This document shows positions 25,890-35,425 of a DNA stretch of 52,129 bases, piece by piece. The notes under the pieces were generated by a model. The model worked only from the letters and a program-made list of their open reading frames with translations. It did no database searches and was not told the origin of the DNA. How positions within the stretch are numbered: the stretch's first letter is position 1; every line of letters starts with the position of its first letter. This DNA is from Clostridia bacterium (GTDB taxonomy: Bacteria; Bacillota; Clostridia; Christensenellales; Borkfalkiaceae), in NCBI GenBank assembly GCA_900764105.1, contig CAAFMS010000017.1, forward strand, positions 1 to 52,129, written 5' to 3'. Made by a program: the position numbers and the translations under genes.

Positions 25890-27197
25890 TTACTTTAATT
25901 CTTTTATATATACTATTCTTTCTTCTACGCGCGATTTATCCGCTGCGTATACGCACAGGTGTCCGTTTACGGAATCGTCGAGCGAAGTACAACTGATCGA
26001 CGGTTTCGCACCCAACATATAATCGACGAAATCTCTTGCAAGAAGTTCGTCTCCGCCGAAGTGTCCGCCCGCCTCGCCTTGGTCGTTGTTTGTAAAATCT
26101 ATCACGCGTTCTTTACCCTTATCGATGTTATCGTGATTTATAGGATCGAACGTCCTGACGTAAATTTTTCCGTCGCCGCCCCACCCTTCTATCTCGCCTT
26201 TCGTACCGAGGATGTAGAATGATCTTCCCGCTCTTTGCGCCGAGCATAACATTCCGTGCGTAGCGGTAGAACCGTTTTCAAACTCTATCATTACAGCTTG
26301 ATGATCGACGACGTTAGCGTTGGTTTTATACGCGCATAAGCCGTGTGGGTTATACGTTTTCAGCGATTCTATTCTCTCCTCGTTGGAAACCTCGTACCAC
26401 TCTTTACCCGTGCATTGCCACGGATACTGTCCCAGATAATCGTTACTTTCAAGCAACATCATTTTTGCCGAATATTGACAAGTATCCACAAGCGGACAAT
26501 CGACCAGACATCTCGTACCCGCCTCTTTCGGGGCTTTTTCGGGAATTATAAAATTTCTGCCGCCGAAACTGCAAACTTTTTTAGGAGCGGTAGCGTTGTT
26601 GAACCAACAAATAAGATCTATATCGTGGCAACATTTTGCAAGCAACATAGTAGAACCGCATTCCTGCTCGTTGCTCCACTTGCCGCGAATATAGGAAATA
26701 GCGTTATGCGCCACGCCAACCCTTTCGGTTGTTTCTATATGTACGACTTCGCCTATTTCGCCGCTCAATATAACTTTTTTTGCCTCGCTGTAAAAAGGTG
26801 AATAACGCAAAACGTGGCAAATCATAATTTTGTTATGATATTCGTCCACGACGGATTTAAGTTCCTGCAAATCTTTCGCATTATTTGTGATAGGCTTTTC
26901 CAAAAGCATATCGTAACCCTGTTTTAAAAACGGAATCGACGTTGAAATATGCAAACTATCCATCGTACCGTTTATCACGCAGTCGGCTATTTTGCCGAGT
27001 TTAAGCACCTGATCTATATTATCGAAACACATATCTTCCGGAACACCGAACAAATTTTTGCTTATATCCCTGACGTGCTTATCGGGATCTACAAGCGCGA
27101 CTATTTTAATTTTATCGGTATATTCCACCATCGTTTTGGCGTAATCTCTCGCCCTATGTCCACAGCCGACTATAATCGCCGTTACGTTGTCTTTCAT
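25890..27197 (-). CDS. Gfo/Idh/MocA family oxidoreductase (copy 2)
   Basis: 435 residues. Similar to the downstream copy along its whole length: Rossmann IVGCGHRARDYAK, EKPITNN, VLRYSPFYSEAK, RGKWSNEQECGS and the Cys cluster CLVDCPLVDTCQYSA. The shared length and motifs but clearly different sequence suggest two steps on related substrates, or oxidation and re-reduction in a glycoside-cleaving cycle. GGAGG-type site before the ATG. Substrate not determinable. Confidence 0.9.
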   Translation of the reverse strand: MKDNVTAIIVGCGHRARDYAKTMVEYTDKIKIVALVDPDKHVRDISKNLFGVPEDMCFDNIDQVLKLGKIADCVINGTMDSLHISTSIPFLKQGYDMLLEKPITNNAKDLQELKSVVDEYHNKIMICHVLRYSPFYSEAKKVILSGEIGEVVHIETTERVGVAHNAISYIRGKWSNEQECGSTMLLAKCCHDIDLICWFNNATAPKKVCSFGGRNFIIPEKAPKEAGTRCLVDCPLVDTCQYSAKMMLLESNDYLGQYPWQCTGKEWYEVSNEERIESLKTYNPHGLCAYKTNANVVDHQAVMIEFENGSTATHGMLCSAQRAGRSFYILGTKGEIEGWGGDGKIYVRTFDPINHDNIDKGKERVIDFTNNDQGEAGGHFGGDELLARDFVDYMLGAKPSISCTSLDDSVNGHLCVYAADKSRVEERIVYIKELK

Positions 27198-27210
27198 AAT
27201 TGCCTCCCGT

Positions 27211-28548
27211 TTATTTAATTTCCTCGTTCGTAAAGAAGATTACCTCGTTTTGTTTAAGAGTAAATTCTTTACCGCAAACGTCGGTTTTTACCATATAATG
27301 ATCTTCGTCAATAAGATACGCCTGCATATCGTCGGGTATATCAGCGTTAATCGTCTTATCTCCCTCGATATTAGTTATCACAATTCCGCGTTTCGATTTA
27401 TCGTCCGAAATCGCCGCAGTCGCGTAAACGCCGTCCTCAAGACCGTCAACGTCGACTTGATTACCCATAACGAACAATTCACCGAACGCTTTAAAGGCAA
27501 AGTAAGTCGCCAACGGTCCGTAAGTTACCTCGGTAAAAAGCCCCGAATAGCCGTTTACTTTCATTCTTGCGTCGTAAAAACACATAAGCGCGACTTTCGT
27601 ATTTTGCATCGCGCAAAGCATAGCGAGATCGTGCGCGGCGTTGCAACTATCTTTAGCCGTAAGCGAAGGTCTTACACTCCACTCGTTAAGATGAATCTCA
27701 ACTCCGCCCATATCGAGTTCTTCCAGACGTTTTTCAAGCGCGAGTTGCATTTTTACGGTATCTTTTACGCTTAAATAACTGTGATGAGAGAAGAAATCGA
27801 ACGGCAAGTTATTCTTTTTAACGAATTCTATAAAACTTTCAAAGAAAGTAACGTGATACTCTAATCCTTTATAGTAAACCGGTTCTTCTCTTTTTAAAGC
27901 GTTTTGATAGTCCTCGGATAATCCCCAGGTATAAAGACCTGTCGAGGCATAACCGCCGACCTTAATTTTGTTGCCGAAACATTTTTTCAAGTGTTTGGAG
28001 GTTACCGCATATAAATCGAAATATTGTTCTTTAGTTCCTCGCCACATATTGTTTTTGGGTATTATCTCAGTATTGTCGGGTTCGTTCCAGATCTCCCAGT
28101 ATGTTATGCCGTAATTATAACCGTTTGCCCACCCCTCGTTGTAGTGGCGAACGATATGCTCGCAAATTTCTGCCCATTTTTGAAAATCTTTCGGCGGAAA
28201 AATTCTATAAGCCTTGATTTCGTGAAAATTCTCTATGGTTACGCCTAAACGAAAATACGGCTCGACTCCGTTTTCTACCAAGCCTTTCAGATACAAATCT
28301 GTAAAAGTGAAATCATAGGAATTTTCGTCGTTGACGTCGGCGTCGAAATCGCGAAAAATATTAGGTATATCCACCCACATATTGCCGCCGAACCAACCGC
28401 CTACGTCGTGCAACCTTGCATACGGAATATGAGCGTCTTTAAGATAGTGGAAATATTGAGTATCCGTACCGACCAATGGTCCTTGACCTACGCCGTGCAT
28501 AGGCTTTATTTTACCGGTAACTTTGTTAAAGTCTATCGTTAAATTCAT
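27211..28548 (-). CDS. GH39-like glycoside hydrolase
   Basis: 445 residues, a clan GH-A barrel. The acid/base motif is TYWEIWNEPDN (Glu156) and the nucleophile lies in GVEIHLNEWS (Glu289); their separation and the opening GKIKPMHGVGQG with ARLHDV match family 39 (beta-xylosidase/iduronidase) plus a C-terminal beta domain. No signal peptide, so intracellular. The start overlaps the end of the 881-residue gene by four bases. Likely cleaves a beta-xyloside or related unit. Confidence 0.82.
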   Translation of the reverse strand: MNLTIDFNKVTGKIKPMHGVGQGPLVGTDTQYFHYLKDAHIPYARLHDVGGWFGGNMWVDIPNIFRDFDADVNDENSYDFTFTDLYLKGLVENGVEPYFRLGVTIENFHEIKAYRIFPPKDFQKWAEICEHIVRHYNEGWANGYNYGITYWEIWNEPDNTEIIPKNNMWRGTKEQYFDLYAVTSKHLKKCFGNKIKVGGYASTGLYTWGLSEDYQNALKREEPVYYKGLEYHVTFFESFIEFVKKNNLPFDFFSHHSYLSVKDTVKMQLALEKRLEELDMGGVEIHLNEWSVRPSLTAKDSCNAAHDLAMLCAMQNTKVALMCFYDARMKVNGYSGLFTEVTYGPLATYFAFKAFGELFVMGNQVDVDGLEDGVYATAAISDDKSKRGIVITNIEGDKTINADIPDDMQAYLIDEDHYMVKTDVCGKEFTLKQNEVIFFTNEEIK

Positions 28549-31190
28549 TTTAACCTCTCTTCGGCAATTTTTACGGTAATCTTGCCGCTTTTTTTAATTA
28601 AGTTTATATAAAACGCACCGTTTATAGCGGTTGCGGTTTTAACCTTTTTGCCGTCCACAAAACAGTTATATTCAAACTCCGAGTTTACGCAAACGAGAAC
28701 GCAGGCATTTTCGGTTTCGGTCGTATACGAGAACTCGACAAAATCCCCGCTACCGCTCGTTTTTATATCGTAAAGTTGCGTTAAAAATCCGCAGGAAACG
28801 CTTCCAGGAGTAAAATACGCCTTGAACCAGTTAAGACAAGGACAAGTAAGACCAGAAAATTGATGATAGCCGTTGCCGCGTTTGGTTTTTATGGTAAAAT
28901 TTTCAAACGAACAATAAGTTGCGTCGGTTTCTTTGCCATATACCGTTAATGCCTTTAACGCTATTTCTGTTGAAATATCGGTCTGACCGTCGTCTAACAG
29001 TGCTTTCCACAACATCCATTGATGCGGAAACCAGACCGAACCGTTCCAGTAGCCGTTATCCCGATAATAAGTCGCCCGCAAATCCACCGCAGAAACTCCG
29101 CAGTCGGTAAAAAGTCCGTTTTTAACGTTATCTAATATTTTATCCGATTGCCGCCTGTCGCATATACCTGCGATATACGGATAGATTCCGTCAAAGCCGT
29201 AGTTATATAAAGTACCGTCTTTATACTTTAAAAATTCACACGGATTACCGTTTTTATCGTGAACGACGTATTGATAGTACCCCGACTCTTCGTCGTATGA
29301 GTATTTTTGAATTGCGGAAGAAAAATATTCGATATCTTCTTTATAAAATCCGATATCTTCCTTAAAGCCGAAACGCTCGGCTATTTCTTTCATTATTTTT
29401 GCAATCAACACCGTTACCGCCGTAACTATAACGGGAGTGGTGTTTGATATATCGGCGTTGCCTTTAATAAGCGCGCCGTAATTTTCCGAATTAAACTGAC
29501 TGAATGTCAGCGCTTTTTGCGGCGGATAGTCGTCCCAACCGCCCGAATTGTAATTTAAGTGCCAAAGTTTTAAAAGCCCCGAGCCGGTCTGTCGTTTATC
29601 GCATTTCAATCCCGAATAGAATGAATAATACTGTTTAAGCGAGGGATAGAGTTTCTTTAATTCTTCACTACCGCCGTAAGCGTTGACAAGTTCGGCGTAC
29701 AGCATAATTTGCGTAGGCATAAGCGTACCGCTCATTATAAACGGTGCGTGTATATCGCCTACCGGGGTTAAAAAAGTTTTTAAACAGTCTAACGCCCTGC
29801 CGAAGTCTATCGTCGACAAACCCAACCCTATGAACCCGTTATCCCATGCATAAAGGCTATCCCAAAGCCTGCCGGGTATCGTATGAACGATATATTTTCC
29901 TCTTGCATAAGCGGGATAAATTACGTTAAGAAGAGTATTGTAACTTAACGCGTTTTGCGAAAATCTGAATTTTTCGCCCTCTTTATTACATCTAACGCGG
30001 TACGGCTCGACGATTTCGTCCCCAAAGTCCGTCGCGTCGAATTTTCTGCCGTCGGACGAAACGAAATATCTTACCTTTGTTTCGCCGTGCGGTTCGATAA
30101 TTATCTGATCCGAAACGGCCACGTCGTAAAAGCACTTTTGCTCTTTGCCGCTTTCTATCTCGCTGAAAAGCGAATTGTGGATATGCTCGCTTAATATCTC
30201 GCCTAAATTATCGGAATCAAATTTTATAATTAGTTTTTGCGGCTTATCCCACCCGACGAAATACGAGGGTTTTATACCGTCGAACGACAAAATCATTCCG
30301 TCGTCGAGAGATTGCTTTTGCGATTTAGTGTTATATTTTCTTTTTACAAACGAAACGGCGCGAGCGTTTAAGCCTACGATAAAGGAATCTACGCAAATCG
30401 GCTCGCCGCCGGCGCGGAGCGTAAACGAAGAAATTTGAGTCTTATCAATCGTTATCGTAACGAAGTTAAATTCCTTACAGGATTTCAGCGTTACGGGGTA
30501 TTCCTTACCGTTTATCTCGAAAACGACCGACGCGTCGTTTTTCGCCATATATCTGACACCAACGCTATCGGCGGTTATTTCTTCAAATTCGTATCGTAAA
30601 AAATCTTTTTCGTTTTTGCCGAAAAATTCGGCGTTTATGCATGTGCCTTTATCGGACGCGCTATCGCAAACGCTTTCGGCAAGTCTGAATCCGTCGATCG
30701 CAAACTCTTGCGCACAACGAATATCCGTATAATTTGCCGCGTGAATATACCGCGTATCTTTAGTAATTACAGGATCGTAAATCGGTTTAAAGTCTATAAA
30801 ATTATACCACCATTTTTTTGACGGATACGTTATATACGCCGCCAGATTAACGGTGCAATTTTGGCTTAAATCGGTATTGTTTACAAACTTACAGTCAATC
30901 GCGACCTGCTTATCGTTTTTAACGGTAAAGGTCGCATCCATATAGACTCTGTCTTTCCATTCTATTTCGTAACGATAAGCAAAGCGCGTTAAATTTTTAT
31001 TTGCCGACCACATTTTAACTCCGTTATCGCCTATAACCTTTTGGCTTAAAAGAGTTCTTTTCGTAAAACCCGTAAAAAGTTCTACGTTGAAAGTCGCGCC
31101 CGTAGTTTCGTCCGCAATATGACATATACCGAGATAATCTTTATTATACGGACCCCATTTGCCCGTTTGTACGCCGTAATTCAAATCCAT
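28545..31190 (-). CDS. Six-hairpin (GH63/GH37-like) glycosidase, large
   Basis: 881 residues. The N-terminal half (about 1-400) is beta-rich. The C-terminal half is an (alpha/alpha)6 toroid with GRLWDSLYAWDNGFIGLG (about 442-459) and GYWNGSVWFPHQWMLWKALL (about 733-752), features of the MGH1-like/GH63 group that also resemble trehalase. Probably an alpha-glycosidase acting inside the cell. I cannot fix the family: GH63, GH37-like and the amylo-glucosidase group all remain possible. A strong hairpin precedes the gene. Confidence 0.7.
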   Translation of the reverse strand: MDLNYGVQTGKWGPYNKDYLGICHIADETTGATFNVELFTGFTKRTLLSQKVIGDNGVKMWSANKNLTRFAYRYEIEWKDRVYMDATFTVKNDKQVAIDCKFVNNTDLSQNCTVNLAAYITYPSKKWWYNFIDFKPIYDPVITKDTRYIHAANYTDIRCAQEFAIDGFRLAESVCDSASDKGTCINAEFFGKNEKDFLRYEFEEITADSVGVRYMAKNDASVVFEINGKEYPVTLKSCKEFNFVTITIDKTQISSFTLRAGGEPICVDSFIVGLNARAVSFVKRKYNTKSQKQSLDDGMILSFDGIKPSYFVGWDKPQKLIIKFDSDNLGEILSEHIHNSLFSEIESGKEQKCFYDVAVSDQIIIEPHGETKVRYFVSSDGRKFDATDFGDEIVEPYRVRCNKEGEKFRFSQNALSYNTLLNVIYPAYARGKYIVHTIPGRLWDSLYAWDNGFIGLGLSTIDFGRALDCLKTFLTPVGDIHAPFIMSGTLMPTQIMLYAELVNAYGGSEELKKLYPSLKQYYSFYSGLKCDKRQTGSGLLKLWHLNYNSGGWDDYPPQKALTFSQFNSENYGALIKGNADISNTTPVIVTAVTVLIAKIMKEIAERFGFKEDIGFYKEDIEYFSSAIQKYSYDEESGYYQYVVHDKNGNPCEFLKYKDGTLYNYGFDGIYPYIAGICDRRQSDKILDNVKNGLFTDCGVSAVDLRATYYRDNGYWNGSVWFPHQWMLWKALLDDGQTDISTEIALKALTVYGKETDATYCSFENFTIKTKRGNGYHQFSGLTCPCLNWFKAYFTPGSVSCGFLTQLYDIKTSGSGDFVEFSYTTETENACVLVCVNSEFEYNCFVDGKKVKTATAINGAFYINLIKKSGKITVKIAEERLK

Positions 31191-31215
31191 AATTTTTACC
31201 GTAAAAATAGTTTTC

Positions 31216-31246
31216 GCGCGCCTTCGCCTGACGAATAAAGGCGCGC
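31216..31246 (-). terminator. GC-rich intra-operon hairpin
   Basis: GCGCGCCTT pairs with AAGGCGCGC across a 13-base loop, followed on the minus strand by GAAAACTATTTTTA. It lies between the tiny lipoprotein gene and the 881-residue glycosidase gene; a weak terminator or an mRNA-stabilising end for the upstream secreted-protein message. Confidence 0.6.
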
Positions 31247-31262
31247 TTATACTATTACTTAA

Positions 31263-31436
31263 TTAACCCCATTGATCCGGCCATTCAATCGGAATTTCCT
31301 CCGACGATTTTTTATCTTCAGACATGTTTTTGTCGTCTGATGACTTTTTATCGTCGATGGGTCCCTTACAGGCAACCGCAAACACGGCGCATGTTGAAAT
31401 AATTAAAATCAATGATATCTTCAACCAGAATTTCAT
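31263..31436 (-). CDS. Small lipoprotein with C-terminal EIPxxWxDxW motif
   Basis: 57 residues, too short for standard gene calling. It starts MKFWLKISLILIIST and has a lipobox FAVAC (Cys23), then a highly charged Ser/Asp/Lys linker and ends EEIPIEWPDQWG. GGGAG precedes the ATG. It begins one base after the stop of the 43-residue gene, whose C-terminal part carries the same E-I-P-x-x-W-x-D-x-W pattern. The mature product would be a lipid-anchored, disordered tether displaying a Trp-rich tip outside the cell. I know no family for it. Confidence 0.7.
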   Translation of the reverse strand: MKFWLKISLILIISTCAVFAVACKGPIDDKKSSDDKNMSEDKKSSEEIPIEWPDQWG

Positions 31437-31437
31437 C

Positions 31438-31569
31438 TTAACTCCCTATCGTCTGCTCGTCCCACAAATCGTTCCAACGAGTGGGTATTTCGACACTTTC
31501 TTTTAAAAGAACGTCGGAGTTTATCTCCATGATTTTTACAATAGGACTATTATACGTTTTTTTAATCAT
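31438..31569 (-). CDS. 43-residue peptide gene with EIPxxWxDxW motif
   Basis: 43 residues, starting MIKKTYNSPIVKIMEINSDV and ending with ESVEIPTRWNDLW plus a short tail. The ATG overlaps the stop of the 1276-residue gene (ATGA) and has GGAGG eight bases upstream inside that gene, so it is well translated. The front half has the Y-x-x-P-x-(I/V)-x-(I/V) plus Asp-Val pattern that I associate with small leader-like peptides in Clostridia and Bacteroidetes. No maturation enzyme gene is next to it. Function unknown. Confidence 0.7.
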   Translation of the reverse strand: MIKKTYNSPIVKIMEINSDVLLKESVEIPTRWNDLWDEQTIGS

Positions 31570-34500
31570 TGCGCATTCCTCCATAACGTTTTAACGGTAA
31601 CCTTGCCGCTTATAGTGACAACGTCGCCCGCGTTATAAGTTTTTCCGGAAATTTCGTAACCGGCAAATTTCTTACCTTCGGGGGCGGTAACGTTCAGCGT
31701 CTCCACTGCGGGAAGAGTATAACTAACGCCGTCTTTTAAAACGACTTCGTTTACACTGCCCGTTGCGCCGTTTAAATCGAATACTACTTTGGGCAAATAA
31801 TCCGCAACTGCGTCTTTTACAACCTGAGAAGCGTTATCGTCGGCGGTGCAAAGTTGAGCAACGCGCGAAAGCGAACGATCTTCGGAAACAACCGTATAAA
31901 CCACGTTTCCGCTATATTCTATATAGCCCCTCGCAGCAATTTCTCTCGAATAATTCTTTTCGGCAATATTCCAAAGGTATGCTACCCAGTAAACGTATTC
32001 TACACCGTCTACGGTCTTTTCGTTCATACGCTCGTTAGCGATTGCTTTGCTTACGAGATTAGTATTGACGGTAAGGTCGCCTTTTACGAGATCCGCAGGT
32101 ATCAGAAGAGTTCCGAATTGTGCGTTCGGGTCTGCCGCAAGAATCTGCTCATACTGCGCTTTGGGCAAAGAAACTGTGAATCTGATGCCGTTACCGGTCT
32201 CGTCGTTTTCACGTTTAAGACGAATAGCCGCTCCGTCGTAATTAAAGTTATCCAAGCCGTATAATACGATTATCTCGGTATTGGCGGTTACGGTTTCGAG
32301 AACGTATTCTTCGTTTTTGTAAACCAGAGTTTCGCCGTTTGCTTTTACCGAAAGAATAGTACAACCCTCTTTATTCAAATCGATTTTTTTGATCGCAAGG
32401 GATTCACCGTATTTAACCGTCGCAACGGAAATTTGCTTACTTCCGTCCGTTACGACTACTTCATATTCATCGGGAGTGTAAACCGCCACGATAGTCATAT
32501 CGCCTTCGACAACCGTATTTTCGTCTATCTTAACGCCGTTGTAAGCAAAGTACGGCGCGGTTTTAGTATAGCCTTCTTTTTCGGGAATTGCAGGCAAAGT
32601 TCCTACTTTTTCAAGTAATTTCTCACCGTAATCCGCCTCGTAAGTATTTCCGAGCAAAACGTCGTCGGCGAAGAAAGAAACGGTGTATTTCGCGCTTCCC
32701 CAGTGTGCATAGACGATTATATCTTTAAGTTCGGTTATAGCGGTTACTTTTTCGCCGTTTACTTTATCCGTAAACCAACCGAGGAACTTTTTGCCTTTCG
32801 GCACTTTATCCGCGTCTATATCTTTAATCGTTAATTCCGACATATCGGTATTATCGAAAGTTTGCTTTTCGTCGACAATTCCTTCGTAATTATAATTGTA
32901 AGTTAAAGTATAGAGTTTAGATACAACCGTTTTGGTTGCGCTCGCCGTATTTCCGTCTTGCGCCCAGACGAATTCATACTCGCCGTAACCGTTTAAGGTA
33001 TACGCGGTTTCTTCGGTCAACTCGGTTATAGTATCTACGGTCGTTCCGTTAAGTTTAACCGTTACAGAACCACCCGTGTAAGCGGTAGTTCCAAATAAAT
33101 TTTTAGCGTTTACCAAAAGTTTAACGGTTTCGCCTTCGCGAGCGGTTTCGTTGCTCTTCACTTCAAGCGAATATTTTGCTTCGCCCGCGTTTACAGTTCC
33201 GTCGGCGTTTTGTAAAAGTTCTACGCCGTCGATATTCATTATCGTATAAATCGCTTGATCGCCTTGCAATTTTGCATCGTCGGCTTCCTTATTTACGGCA
33301 TAACCGAATACGGATAATTTTACTTTGCTCGCATCACCAAAACCGTTAAAGGCAACCGGGTTTTCGTCCGCGTGCTTTACCTGATTGAAACCTCTTACCA
33401 AAGTCCAGTTATCGCCCGATACCGCATATATACCGTCGCCCGCGACGTAGCAAAGCGAAAGGGGAGCGTCGGAATCAAAATTACCCTTACAAAGAAGAGG
33501 CACGCCTCTGTCATATGGTGTATTTTCATCTGCTACCTGACGAATCCTTAACGCTCCGTCTCTCGAAGTCGCGTTCGTACCGAAAAATTTAACGTCCGCC
33601 TGCATCCCGTTTGAGAACGACGCGCCGAGACCCATACTGCTACTCCACTTCCAGAATCCGAGCGCGATATCTATTCTCTTGGTAGGATCGGTCGCGTCTT
33701 CGAGTCGAACGACCATATCCGTAAATTGTTGTCTTATGCTGCCGTCGCTACCGTATGCCCCTGCGGCTCTGTCGGCAACCGTTCCGGGGAAAGCAAGAGT
33801 GATAAACGGCGTGTAAGCAAAAGTTTTTGCTCCCGTACCGGATACGCCGTTTCCGCCGTTCCATACGTTGCCGTTGTCGCTCAAATCAATAGTGTTTTTA
33901 AACGAAAGACCATTCTTCGGGGTTTCGGAAATACTAGTCGAATTGAACATTCTGTTATCATAATTAGTTTTATCCACCGAAACTTGCAAGCCTGCGCCCG
34001 CATACTTCATTCCGTTAGGTAATTGAGCGTATTCAAACGAGGAATTATTCCCCCATACCGAGCCGGAAGTCTTTTCAAAATAGCAAGATAAATCGGTAAC
34101 TACTTTTTTGCTCGCAGTGCTTGTTCCGTCAGACCAGACGAATTCGTAAACGCCGTAACCTTTGCTTAGAGTATACTCGTTACTTGCCTTTACTGCGGTT
34201 ATGGTATCTACGGTTTTACCGTTAAATTTTACGACTATACTTCCCGACGATATAGTTTCGGTCGTAAAGAACGATTTTTGTACTACGGAAAGATTTACCT
34301 TATCGCCGTCACGATAAACAGCGTTGCCGTTTACTTCTATTTTGTAAGTTGCCTCGCCCGCGTTTACAGTTCCGTCGGCGCTCTTTGTAAACTCGACACC
34401 GTCGATGCCCATAATAGTGTAAACCGCGCAATCTCCCGTTATAGAGTTTCCGTAAGTACCGTCGTTCACAGACTTTCCGAATACGGAAATTTTAACGTTG

Positions 34501-35396
34501 GACGAATCCGAAAAGCCGTCGAAAGGAACACTGATTAAATTTTCCGCGTTAGTACCTTGATTGAACGCTCTTATTAAAACCCAGTAATTTCCGGACACGG
34601 CGTAAATACCGTCGTTTTCAACGTAACAAAGCGATATGGGTGCTTCGGATAAACTGTTCATACCCGACATATTCGGGGACTGCACGTCCATAACCGCCCC
34701 TCGCTTACCGTCTTCGTTACAACATAGAAAACTTCTCAACTTTCCGTCTCTCGAATCTGCGTTTGTCGCAAAAAATTGACTGTCTCTTTCGGAAACACCG
34801 TTAGAAAATCTTGTAGCATAACCGCAACTTCTGCCCCAGTTCCATGAACTGATTAACACGTCTATCCATTTAGACGAGTCTGCAGAATCTTCAAACCTGA
34901 CGATAAAATCATTGAATTGCGATCTCCAACCGTTTGAGCCTAGAACATCACTTCTATCACCCGCCGTTCCGGGGAAAGCAAGAGTTATTGCAGGAGTATA
35001 AGTAAACGTACTTGCATTAGTACCCGATATACCGTTTCCGCCGTTCCATACGTTATCGCCTAAATTTACTCCGTTTTTAAAAGTAATTCCGTTTTGCGAA
35101 ATATCCTCAACACCGGTAGTGTTATAAAGCCTGCCCGTTACCGTTTGTTTGCCAACCGAAACCTGCAAACCCGCGCCTGTAAAAAGCATATCGGACGGCA
35201 ACTCGGCATACTCCGTTTTACAAGTATTAGTCCCCCAGTCCGAACCTACGGTCTTTTCAAATAAGCCTACGAAATCCTCCGCCGATATGCCCGCCGCTTT
35301 CGCGTATACGGGTTTTTGAAAAACCATAATCGTGCCGATTGATAAAAATACAGCCGTTATTATGCCTAATATTTTCGTCAATTTCCCTTTTTTCAT
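31566..35396 (-). CDS. Large secreted modular surface protein with two tandem ~390-residue repeats
   Basis: 1276 residues. Signal peptide ends near PVYAKA (about 33). Two homologous modules follow at about 38-430 and 435-828; each opens with FEKT-x-GS-x-WG and contains AGLQVSV, VWNGGNG and TLAFPGT, so each looks like a Trp/Gly-rich beta-sandwich (carbohydrate-binding type), and each ends in an Ig-like strand set. Next comes an InlB-type repeat (about 830-905, FLGWFTDKVNGEKVTAI) and further beta repeats, then a domain with GNGIRFTVSLP common in clostridial surface proteins. No sortase motif is seen. Probably captures the glycan for this operon. Confidence 0.75.
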   Translation of the reverse strand: MKKGKLTKILGIITAVFLSIGTIMVFQKPVYAKAAGISAEDFVGLFEKTVGSDWGTNTCKTEYAELPSDMLFTGAGLQVSVGKQTVTGRLYNTTGVEDISQNGITFKNGVNLGDNVWNGGNGISGTNASTFTYTPAITLAFPGTAGDRSDVLGSNGWRSQFNDFIVRFEDSADSSKWIDVLISSWNWGRSCGYATRFSNGVSERDSQFFATNADSRDGKLRSFLCCNEDGKRGAVMDVQSPNMSGMNSLSEAPISLCYVENDGIYAVSGNYWVLIRAFNQGTNAENLISVPFDGFSDSSNVKISVFGKSVNDGTYGNSITGDCAVYTIMGIDGVEFTKSADGTVNAGEATYKIEVNGNAVYRDGDKVNLSVVQKSFFTTETISSGSIVVKFNGKTVDTITAVKASNEYTLSKGYGVYEFVWSDGTSTASKKVVTDLSCYFEKTSGSVWGNNSSFEYAQLPNGMKYAGAGLQVSVDKTNYDNRMFNSTSISETPKNGLSFKNTIDLSDNGNVWNGGNGVSGTGAKTFAYTPFITLAFPGTVADRAAGAYGSDGSIRQQFTDMVVRLEDATDPTKRIDIALGFWKWSSSMGLGASFSNGMQADVKFFGTNATSRDGALRIRQVADENTPYDRGVPLLCKGNFDSDAPLSLCYVAGDGIYAVSGDNWTLVRGFNQVKHADENPVAFNGFGDASKVKLSVFGYAVNKEADDAKLQGDQAIYTIMNIDGVELLQNADGTVNAGEAKYSLEVKSNETAREGETVKLLVNAKNLFGTTAYTGGSVTVKLNGTTVDTITELTEETAYTLNGYGEYEFVWAQDGNTASATKTVVSKLYTLTYNYNYEGIVDEKQTFDNTDMSELTIKDIDADKVPKGKKFLGWFTDKVNGEKVTAITELKDIIVYAHWGSAKYTVSFFADDVLLGNTYEADYGEKLLEKVGTLPAIPEKEGYTKTAPYFAYNGVKIDENTVVEGDMTIVAVYTPDEYEVVVTDGSKQISVATVKYGESLAIKKIDLNKEGCTILSVKANGETLVYKNEEYVLETVTANTEIIVLYGLDNFNYDGAAIRLKRENDETGNGIRFTVSLPKAQYEQILAADPNAQFGTLLIPADLVKGDLTVNTNLVSKAIANERMNEKTVDGVEYVYWVAYLWNIAEKNYSREIAARGYIEYSGNVVYTVVSEDRSLSRVAQLCTADDNASQVVKDAVADYLPKVVFDLNGATGSVNEVVLKDGVSYTLPAVETLNVTAPEGKKFAGYEISGKTYNAGDVVTISGKVTVKTLWRNAQ

Positions 35397-35425
35397 AAAA
35401 TTCCTCCTAAAAAATTGTTCTGTCC

